The notes under the pieces are model-generated. The model ran no database searches. It was not told the DNA's origin and saw only the letters and a program-made list of their open reading frames with translations. This document shows positions 63,950 through 64,000 of a stretch of DNA of 64,000 bases, piece after piece (position 1 is the first letter of the stretch; every line of letters begins with the position of its first letter). Origin of the DNA: UBA6168 sp039819485 (GTDB lineage Bacteria; Bacteroidota; Bacteroidia; Chitinophagales; Saprospiraceae); contig JBCBRY010000042.1 in the NCBI GenBank assembly GCA_039819485.1, positions 3,193-67,192 on the forward strand. Reading direction: 5' to 3'. A program made the position numbers and the translations under genes.

Positions 63950-64000
63950 TCATGTTTTAGAAATTCGAAATAATTTCTGCTCGTCGGCCAATTCAATTTT
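63950..64000 (-). CDS. C-terminal tail of an unidentified gene (rest outside window)
   Basis: Reading in from the right edge, the minus strand encodes KIELADEQKLFRISKT and then a TGA stop at 63950-63952. The composition is protein-like and the stop abuts the GAATGAA repeat, as for other genes here. Sixteen residues are too few to name a family. Confidence 0.35.
   Translation of the reverse strand, partial: KIELADEQKLFRISKT

Overview
The window looks like a chromosomal segment of a member of the Bacteroidota, probably Saprospiria-like. Supporting signs are secreted proteins ending in type IX secretion (T9SS) type A sorting domains with VFPNP-type motifs, a TonB-dependent receptor paired with a DUF4249 lipoprotein, TAnnTTTG-type -7 promoter boxes with no clear Shine-Dalgarno sites, and a giant thrombospondin-type-3 calcium-binding protein with a Bacteroidota-type C-terminal domain. 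The family-level assignment is inference. No rRNA, tRNA, CRISPR array, integrase or complete insertion sequence was seen.

Layout. 1-5.4 kb (minus strand): truncated DUF4249 lipoprotein, TonB-dependent receptor, IPT/Kelch lipoprotein and a half-length TolC-like protein. 5.5-18.6 kb (plus): a 12-kb NRPS/PKS gene of 3993 residues, read as A-PCP-ST-KS-AT-ACP-AMT-C-A-PCP-TE, followed by its phosphopantetheinyl transferase; this is the outstanding system of the window. 18.8-25.7 kb: secreted C25-like protein, gamma-glutamyltransferase, metallo-beta-lactamase-fold hydrolase and a VWA/CoxE-like protein. 25.8-31.2 kb: DUF1330, EI24-like membrane protein, peptidoglycan-binding protein and two alpha/beta hydrolases. 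31.5-40.6 kb: redoxin plus cytochrome/copper monooxygenase pair, a charged secreted protein, quinone oxidoreductase, an unknown acidic protein with a MoxR ATPase, an ABC exporter and a gamma-glutamylcyclotransferase-like protein. 41.1-50.7 kb: a 2860-residue calcium-binding surface protein and a smaller T9SS partner sharing its N-terminal domain. 51.0-59.1 kb: a polysaccharide synthesis/export cluster (Wzz/Wzc-like, Wzx, methyltransferase, glycosyltransferase, 38-residue membrane peptide, O-antigen polymerase/ligase-like). 59.2-64 kb: OmpA-family protein, M19 dipeptidase, S37-like peptidase and the tail of one more gene.

How the NRPS/PKS should work: A1 loads an amino acid on PCP1, an in-line sulfotransferase sits between PCP1 and the KS, KS/AT/ACP add one malonate-type unit, the aminotransferase converts the unreduced beta-ketone to an amine (there is no KR), C-A2-PCP2 adds a second amino acid and the TE releases the product. 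A small compound with a beta,gamma-diamino acid core is predicted, possibly sulfated or sulfate-activated.

A second theme is repeats. A roughly 127-bp element with terminal inverted repeats occurs in five intergenic spots. Text-like short tandem repeats (CCAAAAA, GAATGAA, GGAAATT, GAGTTATT types) fill many gaps, often as facing arms. Related repeats and a small palindrome are read in frame inside surface loops and linkers of the NRPS/PKS.
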